Source of the DNA: Bacillota bacterium
Lineage (GTDB): Bacteria > Bacillota > Clostridia > Acetivibrionales > JAEZXR01
Length of the DNA: 64,000 bases
Direction of reading: 5' to 3'
NCBI GenBank assembly: GCA_023419605.1
Contig: JAEZXR010000043.1
Span: forward strand, 40,367-104,366
Positions 42,502 to 51,511 of this stretch are shown piece after piece. The notes under the pieces are model-generated. The model was given only the letters and a program-made list of their open reading frames with translations, was not told the DNA's origin and searched no databases. The position numbers were made by a program, and so were the translations under genes. Every line of letters begins with the position of its first letter. Position 1 is the first letter of the stretch.

Positions 42502-44802
42502 TTAAACTAATTCCCTATATTTACCCGGAGTTGTCCCCTCAATTTTCTTAAATACGCGGATAAAGGTCTTGCTGTTGGTATATCCAACTTCCTTTGCAAT
42601 TTCAAGGATATTCAGCTTCTCATTTATCATGAGCTCCTTTGCCTTTTCTATTCGGATTCTCTCAATATAGTTATGCAAGCCTTCCTCTACCTGAGTTTTA
42701 AACATTCTGGACAGATAATTTGACGTCATATTAAAATGCTCGCCAATCATTGCTACGTTCAAATTCTCATTTTTATAATTCTTTTCAATATAGCCCATCA
42801 CGTCCATGCTCAGCTTATATTCACTCTTCACTTTATTTTTTTGCAGGAAATACTCGCAAATATACTCCAGCAAACTAATAATCTCGGCTTTTATCTGGTG
42901 AATGGTACTGCATTTTTTCAATCTGCTTATAGGCTGCAATTTGTCCATGAGTACATTATCGTCAACAATTTTAATTAACGTCCCCAGCAAATCGAAGACC
43001 AGACATTCACCGGTTTCCACCGTCAGCGACAGGTTATTGAAATTGCTTTCAAAGATACCGTCCACGATCTTTTTAGCATCTGTAAAGTTTCCTTCCCTTA
43101 TCACATTCATCAGCTTGTATTCCGTATCTGCGGAATATTCATAAAAGTTATCCAGCTTTGCAACATCATCGTGGCAGATGATGCTGCCTTCACCCATGAA
43201 GGCTTTATGATTCATCGCGTTTAATGCTTCCCTATAGGCAAATGCAATTCCGCTGAACGTATCGTATATATTACTTAAGGAGGCGGAAAAACGTATTTTA
43301 AAATGCTCGCTTACAAACTGCTGCGCGCTTTTAACCGCTTCTACAATCTCTCTTTTGGTTTGCCCGTTATCCGCATCGGAATTCTTGATATTCACAATAC
43401 ATGCAATGGTGGAGTTATCCAGTTCAACCATCATCCCCTTATGTGATTGATTTATTAATTCTCCTACAACATTGGTGATAATAAAATGCAGAAGTTTTAC
43501 TCCATACATTTCCTCTCCAACATCCTCTGCCGGATCATGATCTTCTATGACAAAAAGCATCACGGCAAAGTTCTGACTCTCGAAGGACAAATCAAAATCC
43601 CTCAAAATCTCCTCTGTGATCTTGCTCTCATCAACCCTTCCTTTTAGCAATCTTTCAAGAAAACTGGTTCGGATTACATCTTCATTTTCCTTCATTTTTT
43701 TTATAATTTTATCATTCTCATCCATGGTGTTGGTAAGCACGGACTGGATAAAGCTCAGTTCATCCCGCTGGCTTTCCAACGGCATCCCTAACTTCTTTGT
43801 AATATTTTCAATCAGGGTGTTAATTGGATTATAGTTTCTCCTTACAATATACTGAACACCCAGAGCCCCCAGGATAATAAAGGAAATGGATATGATCAGG
43901 ACCAACCTGCGTGAATTTATAACCTTTTCCAGGTAAATATTGTACGGAATGATGGAAATATATCGATACCCAGGTATATCCGAACTTATATAGGATACCA
44001 GTACTTTCTTATTATTTACGGAATCAAAAAAAAAGCCACTTTTTTCCTTTAAACTGGCAATTTTTTTTGTATCAATAACATTGCTAGTGCTTGTAGAAGC
44101 GATCACCTCATCATTATTTACCAGCATGACAATGTTTTGGTCTGTACTTACCACACTTCGTAAAACTTCCTGGAATTTATCCCGGTTAAACTGTATCACA
44201 ATATTCGCCGTATGTGCACTTACTTCTTCTACGGGTATGGACTGTATAAAGCTGACAGCATCGTATTTTCCATCTCCGATATTGAGCGTCAAGTCGTTAA
44301 CAAAGTTGCCTTGATATCTTTTATTGACAATCTGCTTCCACTCTTCAAAGGAGATTGCCTTATCGCTGTTAAAAAGCCTGTAGGATAGTTCGCTGTCTAC
44401 GTGGGAATCGCTGCTTATGGATGAATCCGTATTCCTAAAATAAACATAAATCTGGTCAATAAAGCCATTAGAAACCTTTATTATATTCAAAAAGTCTTTA
44501 ATGCTTATGATATCCAGTTGGTGCTCTGCCCCAAAAGCCGGTTTTATATTTGCAAGGGTCCTCACTCTTCGGTCGATTCCAACAAGGCGGGCTATGCTGC
44601 TCATATCATTCAGTCGAAGATCCCCCGTTTTCTGGATTTTGCTTAAATGCAATTCATTGGCTCTATCTGTTTCATTTTCAATCGTTCTTTCCACTCTATA
44701 ATAGATGATTGAAATAATGGATGCCGCAATGAGCAGCACGGATAAATATGAAATCAACCAATTAAAAAACAGCTTACGTTTCATGAGATTAATTTTGAAC
44801 AT
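42502..44802 (-). CDS. Membrane-bound AraC-family regulator of the glycan locus
   Basis: 766 residues from the ATG at 44802 (GGAAGG upstream). A membrane segment near residue 15 (NWLISYLSVLLIAASIISII), an extracellular sensor region of about 260 residues, a second segment (LVLIISISFIILGALGVQYIV near 300), then a cytoplasmic part ending in two AraC helix-turn-helix motifs (AMIGEHFNMTSNYLSRMFK and ILEIAKEVGYTNSKTFIRVFK). Such one-component receptors join the sensing design of YesM kinases to the DNA-binding end of YesN. It probably detects extracellular glycan fragments and activates the adjacent Lpl transporter/lyase operon. Repeats of TAAATACTCAAAA before both this gene and the operon fit autoregulation. 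Confidence 0.88.
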   Translation of the reverse strand: MFKINLMKRKLFFNWLISYLSVLLIAASIISIIYYRVERTIENETDRANELHLSKIQKTGDLRLNDMSSIARLVGIDRRVRTLANIKPAFGAEHQLDIISIKDFLNIIKVSNGFIDQIYVYFRNTDSSISSDSHVDSELSYRLFNSDKAISFEEWKQIVNKRYQGNFVNDLTLNIGDGKYDAVSFIQSIPVEEVSAHTANIVIQFNRDKFQEVLRSVVSTDQNIVMLVNNDEVIASTSTSNVIDTKKIASLKEKSGFFFDSVNNKKVLVSYISSDIPGYRYISIIPYNIYLEKVINSRRLVLIISISFIILGALGVQYIVRRNYNPINTLIENITKKLGMPLESQRDELSFIQSVLTNTMDENDKIIKKMKENEDVIRTSFLERLLKGRVDESKITEEILRDFDLSFESQNFAVMLFVIEDHDPAEDVGEEMYGVKLLHFIITNVVGELINQSHKGMMVELDNSTIACIVNIKNSDADNGQTKREIVEAVKSAQQFVSEHFKIRFSASLSNIYDTFSGIAFAYREALNAMNHKAFMGEGSIICHDDVAKLDNFYEYSADTEYKLMNVIREGNFTDAKKIVDGIFESNFNNLSLTVETGECLVFDLLGTLIKIVDDNVLMDKLQPISRLKKCSTIHQIKAEIISLLEYICEYFLQKNKVKSEYKLSMDVMGYIEKNYKNENLNVAMIGEHFNMTSNYLSRMFKTQVEEGLHNYIERIRIEKAKELMINEKLNILEIAKEVGYTNSKTFIRVFKKIEGTTPGKYRELV

Positions 44803-44894
44803 AGAATTCCCTTCCATATGTGGTAGTAGTTGCTTAAAACCAACAATGCACAGACCTCCTTATTTATATAGTATAAACAATATTCTACTTTACA

Positions 44895-44907
44895 TAAATA
44901 CTCAAAA
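44895..44907. promoter_or_regulatory. Repeated motif TAAATACTCAAAA, copy 3
   Basis: Lies 93 bases upstream of the AraC regulator ATG, the same 13-mer as at 42135 and 42283. Putative autoregulatory site. Confidence 0.5.
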
Positions 44908-44955
44908 TGAATAAATTATACCCAAAATCGAAGTTTATTGGGATAAGACGACTGC

Positions 44956-45005
44956 AAAAGGCCCGTATCAGCATCATTTGATTGATGTTGCATACGGGCC
45001 TTTTT
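44956..45005. terminator. Terminator of clpB
   Basis: AAAAGGCCCGTAT/ATACGGGCCTTTTT arms around a loop with its own GCATCAT/GATGTTGC stem. T runs are present on both strands. It lies 83 bases past the clpB stop codon on the minus strand. Confidence 0.8.
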
Positions 45006-45087
45006 GTATCCGCTATTATTTTTCCGTGCTTCGGTGGAAGAACCGTTCCTTCATTTTGATTCGCTCCTCCATTGAGGGGCGGAATCT

Positions 45088-47685
45088 TTAAATTTCTTTT
45101 GTACTGATTTTGAGCTCACCGTCCAGATAATCAACATTTATACTGCTTCCCTCAACTACATCTCCCTTAATGATCATTTTTCCTATTTCGGTTTCTATGA
45201 ATTTCTGCATGTACCTTTTTACGGGTCTTGCACCAAATACAGGATTATACGCATTCTGTGCCATAAACTGCTTTGCCCCGTCCGAGACCTTAAGATTCAT
45301 GCGCCTGTCCTCAAGCCTTCTTTGTATATCATTCAAAGCAAGGTCGATGATTTTAACGATTTCTCCCTGTCCCAGAGGCTTGAAAAGAACCGTCTCATCG
45401 ACACGGTTTAAAAACTCAGGCTTAAAGTGCCGGTTTAATTCTCCCATTACCGCCTCTCTTGCAGCCTCGTCAATTTCGCCCTTTGACTGGATACCGCTTA
45501 AAAGATGCTGGCTTCCAATGTTGGAGGTCATAATTACAACCGTATTTTTAAAATTCACGGTCCGTCCCTGGCTGTCCGTTAACCGGCCATCATCCAAAAG
45601 CTGTAAAAGCACGTTAAATACTTCCGGATGTGCCTTTTCAATCTCGTCAAAAAGTATTACACAATAGGGCTTTCTTCTTACAGCTTCAGTAAGCTGCCCT
45701 CCCTCCTCATATCCCACGTAGCCGGGAGGTGCACCGATCAGCTTTGCGATTGCATGCTTTTCCATGTATTCCGACATATCGATGCGGACCACATTTTCCT
45801 CACTGTCAAAAAGGGCTTCGGATAATGCCTTTGCCAGCTCCGTTTTTCCGACACCGGTCGGCCCGAGAAAAATAAACGAGCCGATGGGCTTTTTGGGATC
45901 TTTTAAGCCTGACCTGGCACGGATGACCGCGTTGCTTACCGCCGATACAGCCTCATCCTGTCCCACTACGCGCTTATGCAGTATTTCCTCGAGGTTTAAA
46001 AGCTTATCCCTTTCATTTTCAATGAGCTTGGTCACAGGTATTCCCGTCCACCGGGAAACAATTTCGGAAATCTCTTCCTCGGTGACCTCTTCCTTTAAAA
46101 GCACATTCTCATTTAACCTTTTACGCTGCTTTTCTTCTTCCAGATGCTTTTGCAGTTCCGGCAGCTTGCCATGCTTTAAAACTGCAAGGGTGTTAAGGTC
46201 ATAAAACCTCTCCGCCTCCTCGATCTGCCTTTTAACCTCTTCCATTTGCTGCTTTATTTCTTTCTCTCTCTTGATATTTTCCTTCTCCAGCTCCCATTGG
46301 GCTTTCATCCGATCGGAATTGTCCTTTAAGGAAGCTATTTCCTTCTCCAAAGCCGAAAGCCTGTCCCCGGAAATCTCGTCCTCCTCCTTTTTAAGGGCTT
46401 GGCGCTCTATTTCCAACTGCATGACGCGCCTGGATATTTCATCAAGCTCCGTAGGCATGCTGTCAATTTCCGTCCGTATCATGGCAGCGGCCTCGTCCAT
46501 AAGGTCTATGGCCTTGTCGGGCAGAAAGCGGTCGCTGATATACCTGTTTGACAATACGGCACAGGCAATAATGGCGTTGTCGGTGATCCTGACCCCGTGG
46601 TGGATTTCAAAACGCTCCTTTAAGCCTCTCAGAATCGAGATGGTATCCTCTACCGTAGGCTGGTCTACCACAATGGGCTGAAACCTTCGCTCCAGGGCTG
46701 CATCCTTTTCTATATATTTTCTGTATTCATCAAGAGTAGTCGCACCAATGCAGTGAAGCTCTCCCCGGGCCAGCATGGGCTTCAGGATATTGCCCGCATC
46801 CATGGCCCCTTCCACCTTGCCTGCACCTACGATATTATGAAGCTCATCAATAAAAAGGATAATCCTGCCGTCGGATTGATTGACATCATTTAATACCGCC
46901 TTGAGCCTCTCCTCAAATTCACCCCTGTATTTGGCCCCGGCAATTAAAGCACCCATATCCAGGGCAAAAATCGTCTTATCCTTTAATCCTTCTGGAACAT
47001 CCCCCTTTAATATTCTTTGTGCAAGTCCTTCTACAACGGCGGTTTTTCCTACCCCCGGCTCCCCGATTAATACCGGGTTGTTCTTTGTCCTTCTGGACAA
47101 AATACGGATGGCACGCCGGATCTCTGCATCCCTGCCGATCACCGGATCGAGTTTTCCAAGCCTCGCAAGCTCTACCAAATCGCGCCCAAACCTTTTTAGC
47201 GCATCATAGGTTTCTTCCGGATTTTTAGACGTAATTCGCTGATTGCTCCGCACCTTCCCCAGTGCAGCCATAAACTTTTCAAGGGTGATCCCATAGCGTT
47301 TGAAAATTGCCTGTGAGGGAGTATTTCTTTCTTTTAATAACGCCATATAAATGTGCTCGACACTTGTATATTCATCCTTAAACCGTTTTGCCTCCTCCTC
47401 AGCCTGAAGGAGCACTTCGTTAAACCGCCGTGCGGCGTATACGCCGGAAGCGCCACTGCCGTATACCCTGGGAAGCTTTTCAAGTTCTGTTTCAATATCC
47501 TTTGCATACAACAAAGCATCCTGCCCCATATACCCTATAAGCTTCGGTATGAGACCATCTTCCTGGTTTACCAGTGCAAGATGGAGGTGCTCTCCATCGA
47601 CCTGCTGGTGCCCCATCCGTACAGCGATGTCCTGTGCCGCAGAAACCGCGGCCTCTGCCCTTTCCGTAAATTTTTCTATGTTCAT
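45088..47685 (-). CDS. clpB: ATP-dependent disaggregase ClpB
   Basis: 865 residues, full length. Clp_N repeats occupy residues 1-145. The first AAA+ module has Walker A GEPGVGKTA and Walker B IILFIDELHN. The middle coiled-coil domain (about 400-525) that separates ClpB from ClpC/ClpA is present (EKEIASLKDNSDRMKAQWEL). The second AAA+ module has GPTGVGKTE and VILFDEIEKAHPEVFNVLLQ; the C-terminal domain has NPVFGARPVKRYMQ. There is no ClpP-binding tripeptide loop, as expected. It rescues aggregated proteins with DnaK. A sigmaA promoter and CtsR operator lie upstream, so it belongs to the class III heat-shock regulon. Confidence 0.97.
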   Translation of the reverse strand: MNIEKFTERAEAAVSAAQDIAVRMGHQQVDGEHLHLALVNQEDGLIPKLIGYMGQDALLYAKDIETELEKLPRVYGSGASGVYAARRFNEVLLQAEEEAKRFKDEYTSVEHIYMALLKERNTPSQAIFKRYGITLEKFMAALGKVRSNQRITSKNPEETYDALKRFGRDLVELARLGKLDPVIGRDAEIRRAIRILSRRTKNNPVLIGEPGVGKTAVVEGLAQRILKGDVPEGLKDKTIFALDMGALIAGAKYRGEFEERLKAVLNDVNQSDGRIILFIDELHNIVGAGKVEGAMDAGNILKPMLARGELHCIGATTLDEYRKYIEKDAALERRFQPIVVDQPTVEDTISILRGLKERFEIHHGVRITDNAIIACAVLSNRYISDRFLPDKAIDLMDEAAAMIRTEIDSMPTELDEISRRVMQLEIERQALKKEEDEISGDRLSALEKEIASLKDNSDRMKAQWELEKENIKREKEIKQQMEEVKRQIEEAERFYDLNTLAVLKHGKLPELQKHLEEEKQRKRLNENVLLKEEVTEEEISEIVSRWTGIPVTKLIENERDKLLNLEEILHKRVVGQDEAVSAVSNAVIRARSGLKDPKKPIGSFIFLGPTGVGKTELAKALSEALFDSEENVVRIDMSEYMEKHAIAKLIGAPPGYVGYEEGGQLTEAVRRKPYCVILFDEIEKAHPEVFNVLLQLLDDGRLTDSQGRTVNFKNTVVIMTSNIGSQHLLSGIQSKGEIDEAAREAVMGELNRHFKPEFLNRVDETVLFKPLGQGEIVKIIDLALNDIQRRLEDRRMNLKVSDGAKQFMAQNAYNPVFGARPVKRYMQKFIETEIGKMIIKGDVVEGSSINVDYLDGELKISTKEI

Positions 47686-47839
47686 GCTTTCCTTCCTCCA
47701 TTCTTCTTATATCCAATAAAGCCATTTAATTGCATATCCCTTTAAAAACCCGCAGCCTCCCAAGCAAGTTTCCAGGTTCCTCATTTTTAGGTAAACCCGG
47801 GAGGCTTGCACTCCCTTAAACAGCCAGGCCTATCAATAT

Positions 47840-47856
47840 TCTGACCTTTCCTGACC
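47840..47856 (-). promoter_or_regulatory. CtsR operator of clpB
   Basis: On the minus strand GGTCAGG-AAA-GGTCAGA, a tandem heptamer with three-base spacing, close to the CtsR consensus (GGTCAAA repeated). It lies directly after the -10 box, where repressor would block transcription. A CtsR-encoding gene is not in the window. Confidence 0.8.
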
Positions 47857-47862
47857 TTTTTA

Positions 47863-47891
47863 ATAATACTAAATATTGGTTCCCGTATCAA
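47863..47891 (-). promoter_or_regulatory. SigmaA promoter of clpB
   Basis: TTGATA (complement of 47886-47891), 17-base spacer, TATTAT (complement of 47863-47868) on the minus strand. The leader between it and clpB also contains AGCCTCCC/GGGAGGCT stem arms followed by a T5 run, possibly an attenuator. Confidence 0.75.
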
Positions 47892-48048
47892 GCCTATATT
47901 GCAAGAAACAGCGTAAAGAGCATTCAACCAGCATAGTTGAACCTATAATTTCTTTTTCTTTCTCAAAATTACTCGGGCTGTCTTTTATTTTCATGCCTAT
48001 TTAAATAAAAAGCGCCCTCATATTTTAAACAAGGGTGCTGTGTAACAC

Positions 48049-48144
48049 TTATTTATTATCGAGTTTTTTATAGTAATCGAGGCACTTGTTAAACGCCAGC
48101 TTTTCACCTTCCAAAACTAATTTCGATGCTTTTTCCTTCTCCTG
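48049..48144 (-). pseudogene. C-terminal remnant of a minus-strand gene
   Basis: A protein-like tail (QEKEKASKLVLEGEKLAF then NKCLDYYKKLDNK) ends in TAA at 48049. An in-frame TGA 32 codons upstream and the absence of any start show the rest is lost. The family is not recognised. The surrounding 47900-48253 holds no other gene; the promoter of the plus-strand lipoprotein should be here. Confidence 0.35.
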
Positions 48145-48253
48145 GAATCAAGGGCATATAATTTTTTATGTTTGGCAGCTTCGTCCTAATAATTTTTACT
48201 CGTTGGGTAATAATGTGTTTAAATACTATTTTTTAAATCAAGGAGAGTTTAAA

Positions 48254-48832
48254 ATGAAAGCTAAAATTGCATTACTATCTTTAGCTCTATTATTCACATT
48301 GGCAGCAGGATGCGCTCCAGCCCCCGCGGCACCGACACCGGCCCCAACAGCCACACCCAAACAGACAACCCCCTCAGAAGCATCACCAGATGTGGTAACA
48401 ACCGCTTCCATCGTAGATACTGCAGCTGCTTTCCAAAAGGCAATCAGCAGCACGGGTACATGGATTATTTGTACAACAAAGGATTTAACTATTGATAAGG
48501 ATCTTGTACTGGACGGAGAGTTTAAAAACGGCAAGAAGGATTCTGCCGGCAAGGACGTTATTCAACGGAAGATCGCGCTTTACGCCCAGGATGAAAACAA
48601 GAAAGTAACTGCCAGATATACACTGACAGCTCCAAAGCTGACCATCAACAGCCCCAAAGCCAGAATCCAAAGCGGTACCTTCAAAGGTGATGTTTATGTT
48701 ACAGCCAAGGACTTTGAGCTGGTAGATGCTACAGTGGACGGAAACGTATATTTTACCAATGATGATGCCAAAGCCACCTTCAAAATGGACGCTACAAGCA
48801 AAGTTACCGGAAAACAGGAAGTAAAGAAGTAA
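48254..48832 (+). CDS. Small secreted lipoprotein with beta-solenoid-like body
   Basis: 192 residues from the ATG at 48254, chosen for AGGAGAG ten bases upstream; the frame extends 56 codons upstream without a ribosome site. The signal ends in the lipobox LAAGCAP, followed by a Pro/Ala/Thr linker (APTPAPTATP). The C-terminal half has short regular strands (LTINSPKARIQSGTF, DVYVTAKDFELVDATV, DGNVYFTNDDAKATF), resembling a small right-handed beta-solenoid or polymer-forming fold. Function unknown; a surface protein is likely. It ends in an 18-bp hairpin shared with the convergent GNAT gene. Confidence 0.78.
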   Translation: MKAKIALLSLALLFTLAAGCAPAPAAPTPAPTATPKQTTPSEASPDVVTTASIVDTAAAFQKAISSTGTWIICTTKDLTIDKDLVLDGEFKNGKKDSAGKDVIQRKIALYAQDENKKVTARYTLTAPKLTINSPKARIQSGTFKGDVYVTAKDFELVDATVDGNVYFTNDDAKATFKMDATSKVTGKQEVKK

Positions 48833-48855
48833 TCCATTCTCAATAGTTTCTAAAG

Positions 48856-48905
48856 GCAAAGAGCAGTGAACCGATTGTTTCATCCTCCGGTTCACTGCTC
48901 TTTGC
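48856..48905. terminator. Shared terminator between convergent genes
   Basis: 18-bp perfect arms 48856-48873 and 48888-48905 between the lipoprotein (plus) and GNAT (minus) stop codons, with modest T-rich flanks. Confidence 0.75.
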
Positions 48906-48917
48906 TTTCTCCTGCTT

Positions 48918-49499
48918 CTATAAGTGTTTCTTCATGTACAGCCTTTCATTAAACCCTGCCGCCTTACGAAACAGGCGCTGTTTTTTCCGTAAAAACGTTT
49001 TAAACCCTAATTTCTCGTACACTCTTATGGCACTTGTGTTGGTATCCACAACTTCAAGCGTATATTCTTCAAACTGCAAAGTTTGCATCAGGTGCTCCAT
49101 CAGCCTTGTGGCAACACCCTTTCCACGAGCTGCTTCATCGGTGGCGACGTCTTCAATATAGGCCTGATTGCCTGCAATGGGAATGGGCTTTTTAGCCAGT
49201 GTACTGTATAGAAAATATCCCTTTATCCGGCCGAACTCCTTAAACAATAATTTTTTATCAACCTTCTGGCAGTGGCTTTCGCGGGTGGAATAAGCGATGA
49301 TTCCAACCACCTTATTGTCAAGCAAACAAACGAAAAAGTGTTCCTTGACAAAAAAAGCGGAAAACACCCGGATAAATTTCTCCTTATCACTGGATAAACA
49401 CTTAAGGTATTTAAAAAAACTATCAACAAATACCCGTACCGCTTCTTGAAAATGTTTATCGTTTACCTCGGATAAATTCCGTACAATAAAATCCTTCAT
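48918..49499 (-). CDS. GNAT-family N-acetyltransferase
   Basis: A 193-residue GNAT acyltransferase. The acetyl-CoA-binding motif A is clear (IEDVATDEAARGKGVATRLM, with R/QxxGxG/A as RGKGVA), and the C-terminal LEVVDTNTSAIRVYEKLGF matches motif B of small-molecule or peptide N-acetyltransferases. The substrate cannot be inferred. It is monocistronic and ends in a terminator shared with the lipoprotein gene. Confidence 0.88.
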   Translation of the reverse strand: MKDFIVRNLSEVNDKHFQEAVRVFVDSFFKYLKCLSSDKEKFIRVFSAFFVKEHFFVCLLDNKVVGIIAYSTRESHCQKVDKKLLFKEFGRIKGYFLYSTLAKKPIPIAGNQAYIEDVATDEAARGKGVATRLMEHLMQTLQFEEYTLEVVDTNTSAIRVYEKLGFKTFLRKKQRLFRKAAGFNERLYMKKHL

Positions 49500-49550
49500 C
49501 CGAATACCCCTTTCATTTTTATTGCCTAAGGGATTTTTATGTTTTCCTGC

Positions 49551-50225
49551 TTAAAAATGAAATCTGCGTAAAAACTCATTTTTTAATTTTTTATCGGAGA
49601 ACAAAACCATACCCACTGTGGTCAACAAAGCGTATAAAGCAGATACGCTGCTGGCCCACATCGAATTGGAAACCCTGATGAAGTACAGCAGAATCGGCAT
49701 AAACCCTAAAAAAATCATAACAAACACATAGCCCACATACTCATTCCACAGCATCTTTTTTGTACATATAATGATCGTAATCAAAAAAGTTCCGGCAATC
49801 ACCAGAAAAGGAATCACTACATTCACAGACCACCTGTAATAGCCCGAAAGGAAGTCTATCATAAACAATATGCCTGAAATCCCCAGCACCTGCAGTAGTA
49901 TCTTCATTCCTGCATGAGTTTTGGAAAGTATGGTATTATTAATCAGCAGAAGAAGATAAAGCACCGGACCTGCCACATATAAAAACCACAGATGCCTTGC
50001 ATCCGTGAGCAGGTTAATAAGCAAACACGTACTGATAACTGCGATAGCTAAGAACAATATCAAATTAAAAAGAAAGCCTCTTGAAGGATTCCTTTTCTCC
50101 ATATCATAAGAGGGATACCATGGATTTTCCGAGGACAGCTTTTTATCTCCGACGGCTCTGTGGCACAGCGGGCATTTATGCAAATTTTCATCCATAAGCA
50201 CTTTGCAATGTTTACATTGGTTCAT
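49551..50225 (-). CDS. Zinc-ribbon integral membrane protein (DUF6320-like)
   Basis: 224 residues. Start at 50225: its ATG overlaps the TGA of the preceding acyltransferase gene (ATGA), with GGGGGA upstream, so the two are translationally coupled. An N-terminal zinc ribbon of two CxxC pairs (QCKHCKVLM and KCPLCHRAV) is followed by six to seven hydrophobic segments. Proteins of this shape are repeatedly found beside condensation-type acyltransferases; I recall this pairing but cannot verify the family name here. Function is unknown; it may anchor or regulate its partner at the membrane. Confidence 0.75.
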   Translation of the reverse strand: MNQCKHCKVLMDENLHKCPLCHRAVGDKKLSSENPWYPSYDMEKRNPSRGFLFNLILFLAIAVISTCLLINLLTDARHLWFLYVAGPVLYLLLLINNTILSKTHAGMKILLQVLGISGILFMIDFLSGYYRWSVNVVIPFLVIAGTFLITIIICTKKMLWNEYVGYVFVMIFLGFMPILLYFIRVSNSMWASSVSALYALLTTVGMVLFSDKKLKNEFLRRFHF

Positions 50226-51493
50226 CGATTCATCCCCCACTGATTTGAATATATTTTCACATCAATCCCGGTATTCTGTGAAAGGAAACTAAAAAAACTT
50301 TTTATTATTTCCGCTTCAATAATCGTGCGTGAAAATGTAATTGTCAACTTATCATTAACCGAGCATACGCCACAGTTCACAGGGCTTTTCCCTGTGGGAT
50401 ACAGAACAGCCTCCACTCCATCCACATAGCTGCTCATGGAGTGAGGTAGTTTTGTATTTCCGAGGTTGGACAGCGTAATTGTTTTGCGGTTTTGTCCAAA
50501 ATTCTCAAACCCATAGCGCATGGCCATATTCTTAATGCCGATGGGAACAAATCTTGCCGCCAGCATTTTCTCATATTTAATATTTTTTATAATTCCCTCC
50601 TGCAATTTTTCCTTTTTCGTTTTTTCCCTTAATTGCAGGGAAACCTCTTTTACGATGGCCTCAAAAGTAACATCCTCTGAAACCTGAATTCCTACATTAA
50701 CCACGGTAAAAAAATTCCGAAGTGTTTTCGACGGGAATATTCTACGCAGATTCACAGGTATCGCAACCTTTACCGGCTCATTATAAATTCCGTACTTCAT
50801 CATTTCCGAATAGATGGAGTAGATCAGCACCGCCGTCAAATATTCCGTTATCGTCGCTCCGCTTTGTTTCGCTGCTGCATTCAATGCAGAGGCACTTACT
50901 ACACCATGGATGACGTTATTTCCAAAGGGTTCGATGGGCGTACCTTCTATGTGAAAAGCTTTCGGTTCCTCTACCGGATTCGTCGGAAGGGGTTGATAAT
51001 ATTTTTCAAAACTATCTTCCATTTCGTATTTGCTGGGTAGTTCTTCCGGCAGCAAAATCATGCCTTCGTCCTCCATACTTTTGCCTGTGAGGCATAAGTA
51101 CTGGTATACCAAAGCTTTTAAAAACTCAACAGCTCCCGAGCCGTCCGTTAAGGAATGAAATACCTCTACTGAAATCCGGCGGTTAAAGTATAGTACTCTA
51201 AGAAGGTACCCATTATTCAATGAAGCTTTCATGGGATAACAGGGGTATTCCGCTTCCTTTCTTATGAGCAGTTTGTTGCTATTTTCGCCCAGAAAATCCC
51301 AGAAAACTCCTTTGTAAAGTTTTACCGCCAATGTCGGAAACCTTTTAATCACAATATCAGCCGCCTCCTGCAGCAGTCCCTGCTGTACAGGCTCCGTCAG
51401 GATCATTGAAACCCTGAACGTTGAGGTATTGGATGCTTTGGCAACAGCTGTAAATATTTTTCCTGCATTATCAATTTTAAACCATCTACTCAT
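50222..51493 (-). CDS. Condensation/alcohol-acetyltransferase-like protein
   Basis: 423 residues of the CoA-dependent acyltransferase (condensation) superfamily. The catalytic motif HxxxDG is present as VFHSLTDGSG near residue 115, and a second landmark near residue 385 (GVCSVNDKLTITFSR) fits the DFGW-region loop position. Two lobes of about 200 residues match alcohol O-acetyltransferase/PapA-like enzymes rather than an NRPS module; no carrier or adenylation domain is nearby. It probably transfers an acyl group to a hydroxyl or amine on a lipid or small molecule. It is cotranscribed between a TetR gene (18-base gap) and a zinc-ribbon membrane protein (ATGA overlap). Confidence 0.75.
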   Translation of the reverse strand: MSRWFKIDNAGKIFTAVAKASNTSTFRVSMILTEPVQQGLLQEAADIVIKRFPTLAVKLYKGVFWDFLGENSNKLLIRKEAEYPCYPMKASLNNGYLLRVLYFNRRISVEVFHSLTDGSGAVEFLKALVYQYLCLTGKSMEDEGMILLPEELPSKYEMEDSFEKYYQPLPTNPVEEPKAFHIEGTPIEPFGNNVIHGVVSASALNAAAKQSGATITEYLTAVLIYSIYSEMMKYGIYNEPVKVAIPVNLRRIFPSKTLRNFFTVVNVGIQVSEDVTFEAIVKEVSLQLREKTKKEKLQEGIIKNIKYEKMLAARFVPIGIKNMAMRYGFENFGQNRKTITLSNLGNTKLPHSMSSYVDGVEAVLYPTGKSPVNCGVCSVNDKLTITFSRTIIEAEIIKSFFSFLSQNTGIDVKIYSNQWGMNR

Positions 51494-51511
51494 TTTTATT
51501 CTCCTGCATTT

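Noticed and set aside
44818..45087. Possible CRISPR or tandem repeat from the nested palindromes near the clpB terminator
   Set aside because: Single hairpin with one internal stem; no repeat-spacer periodicity.
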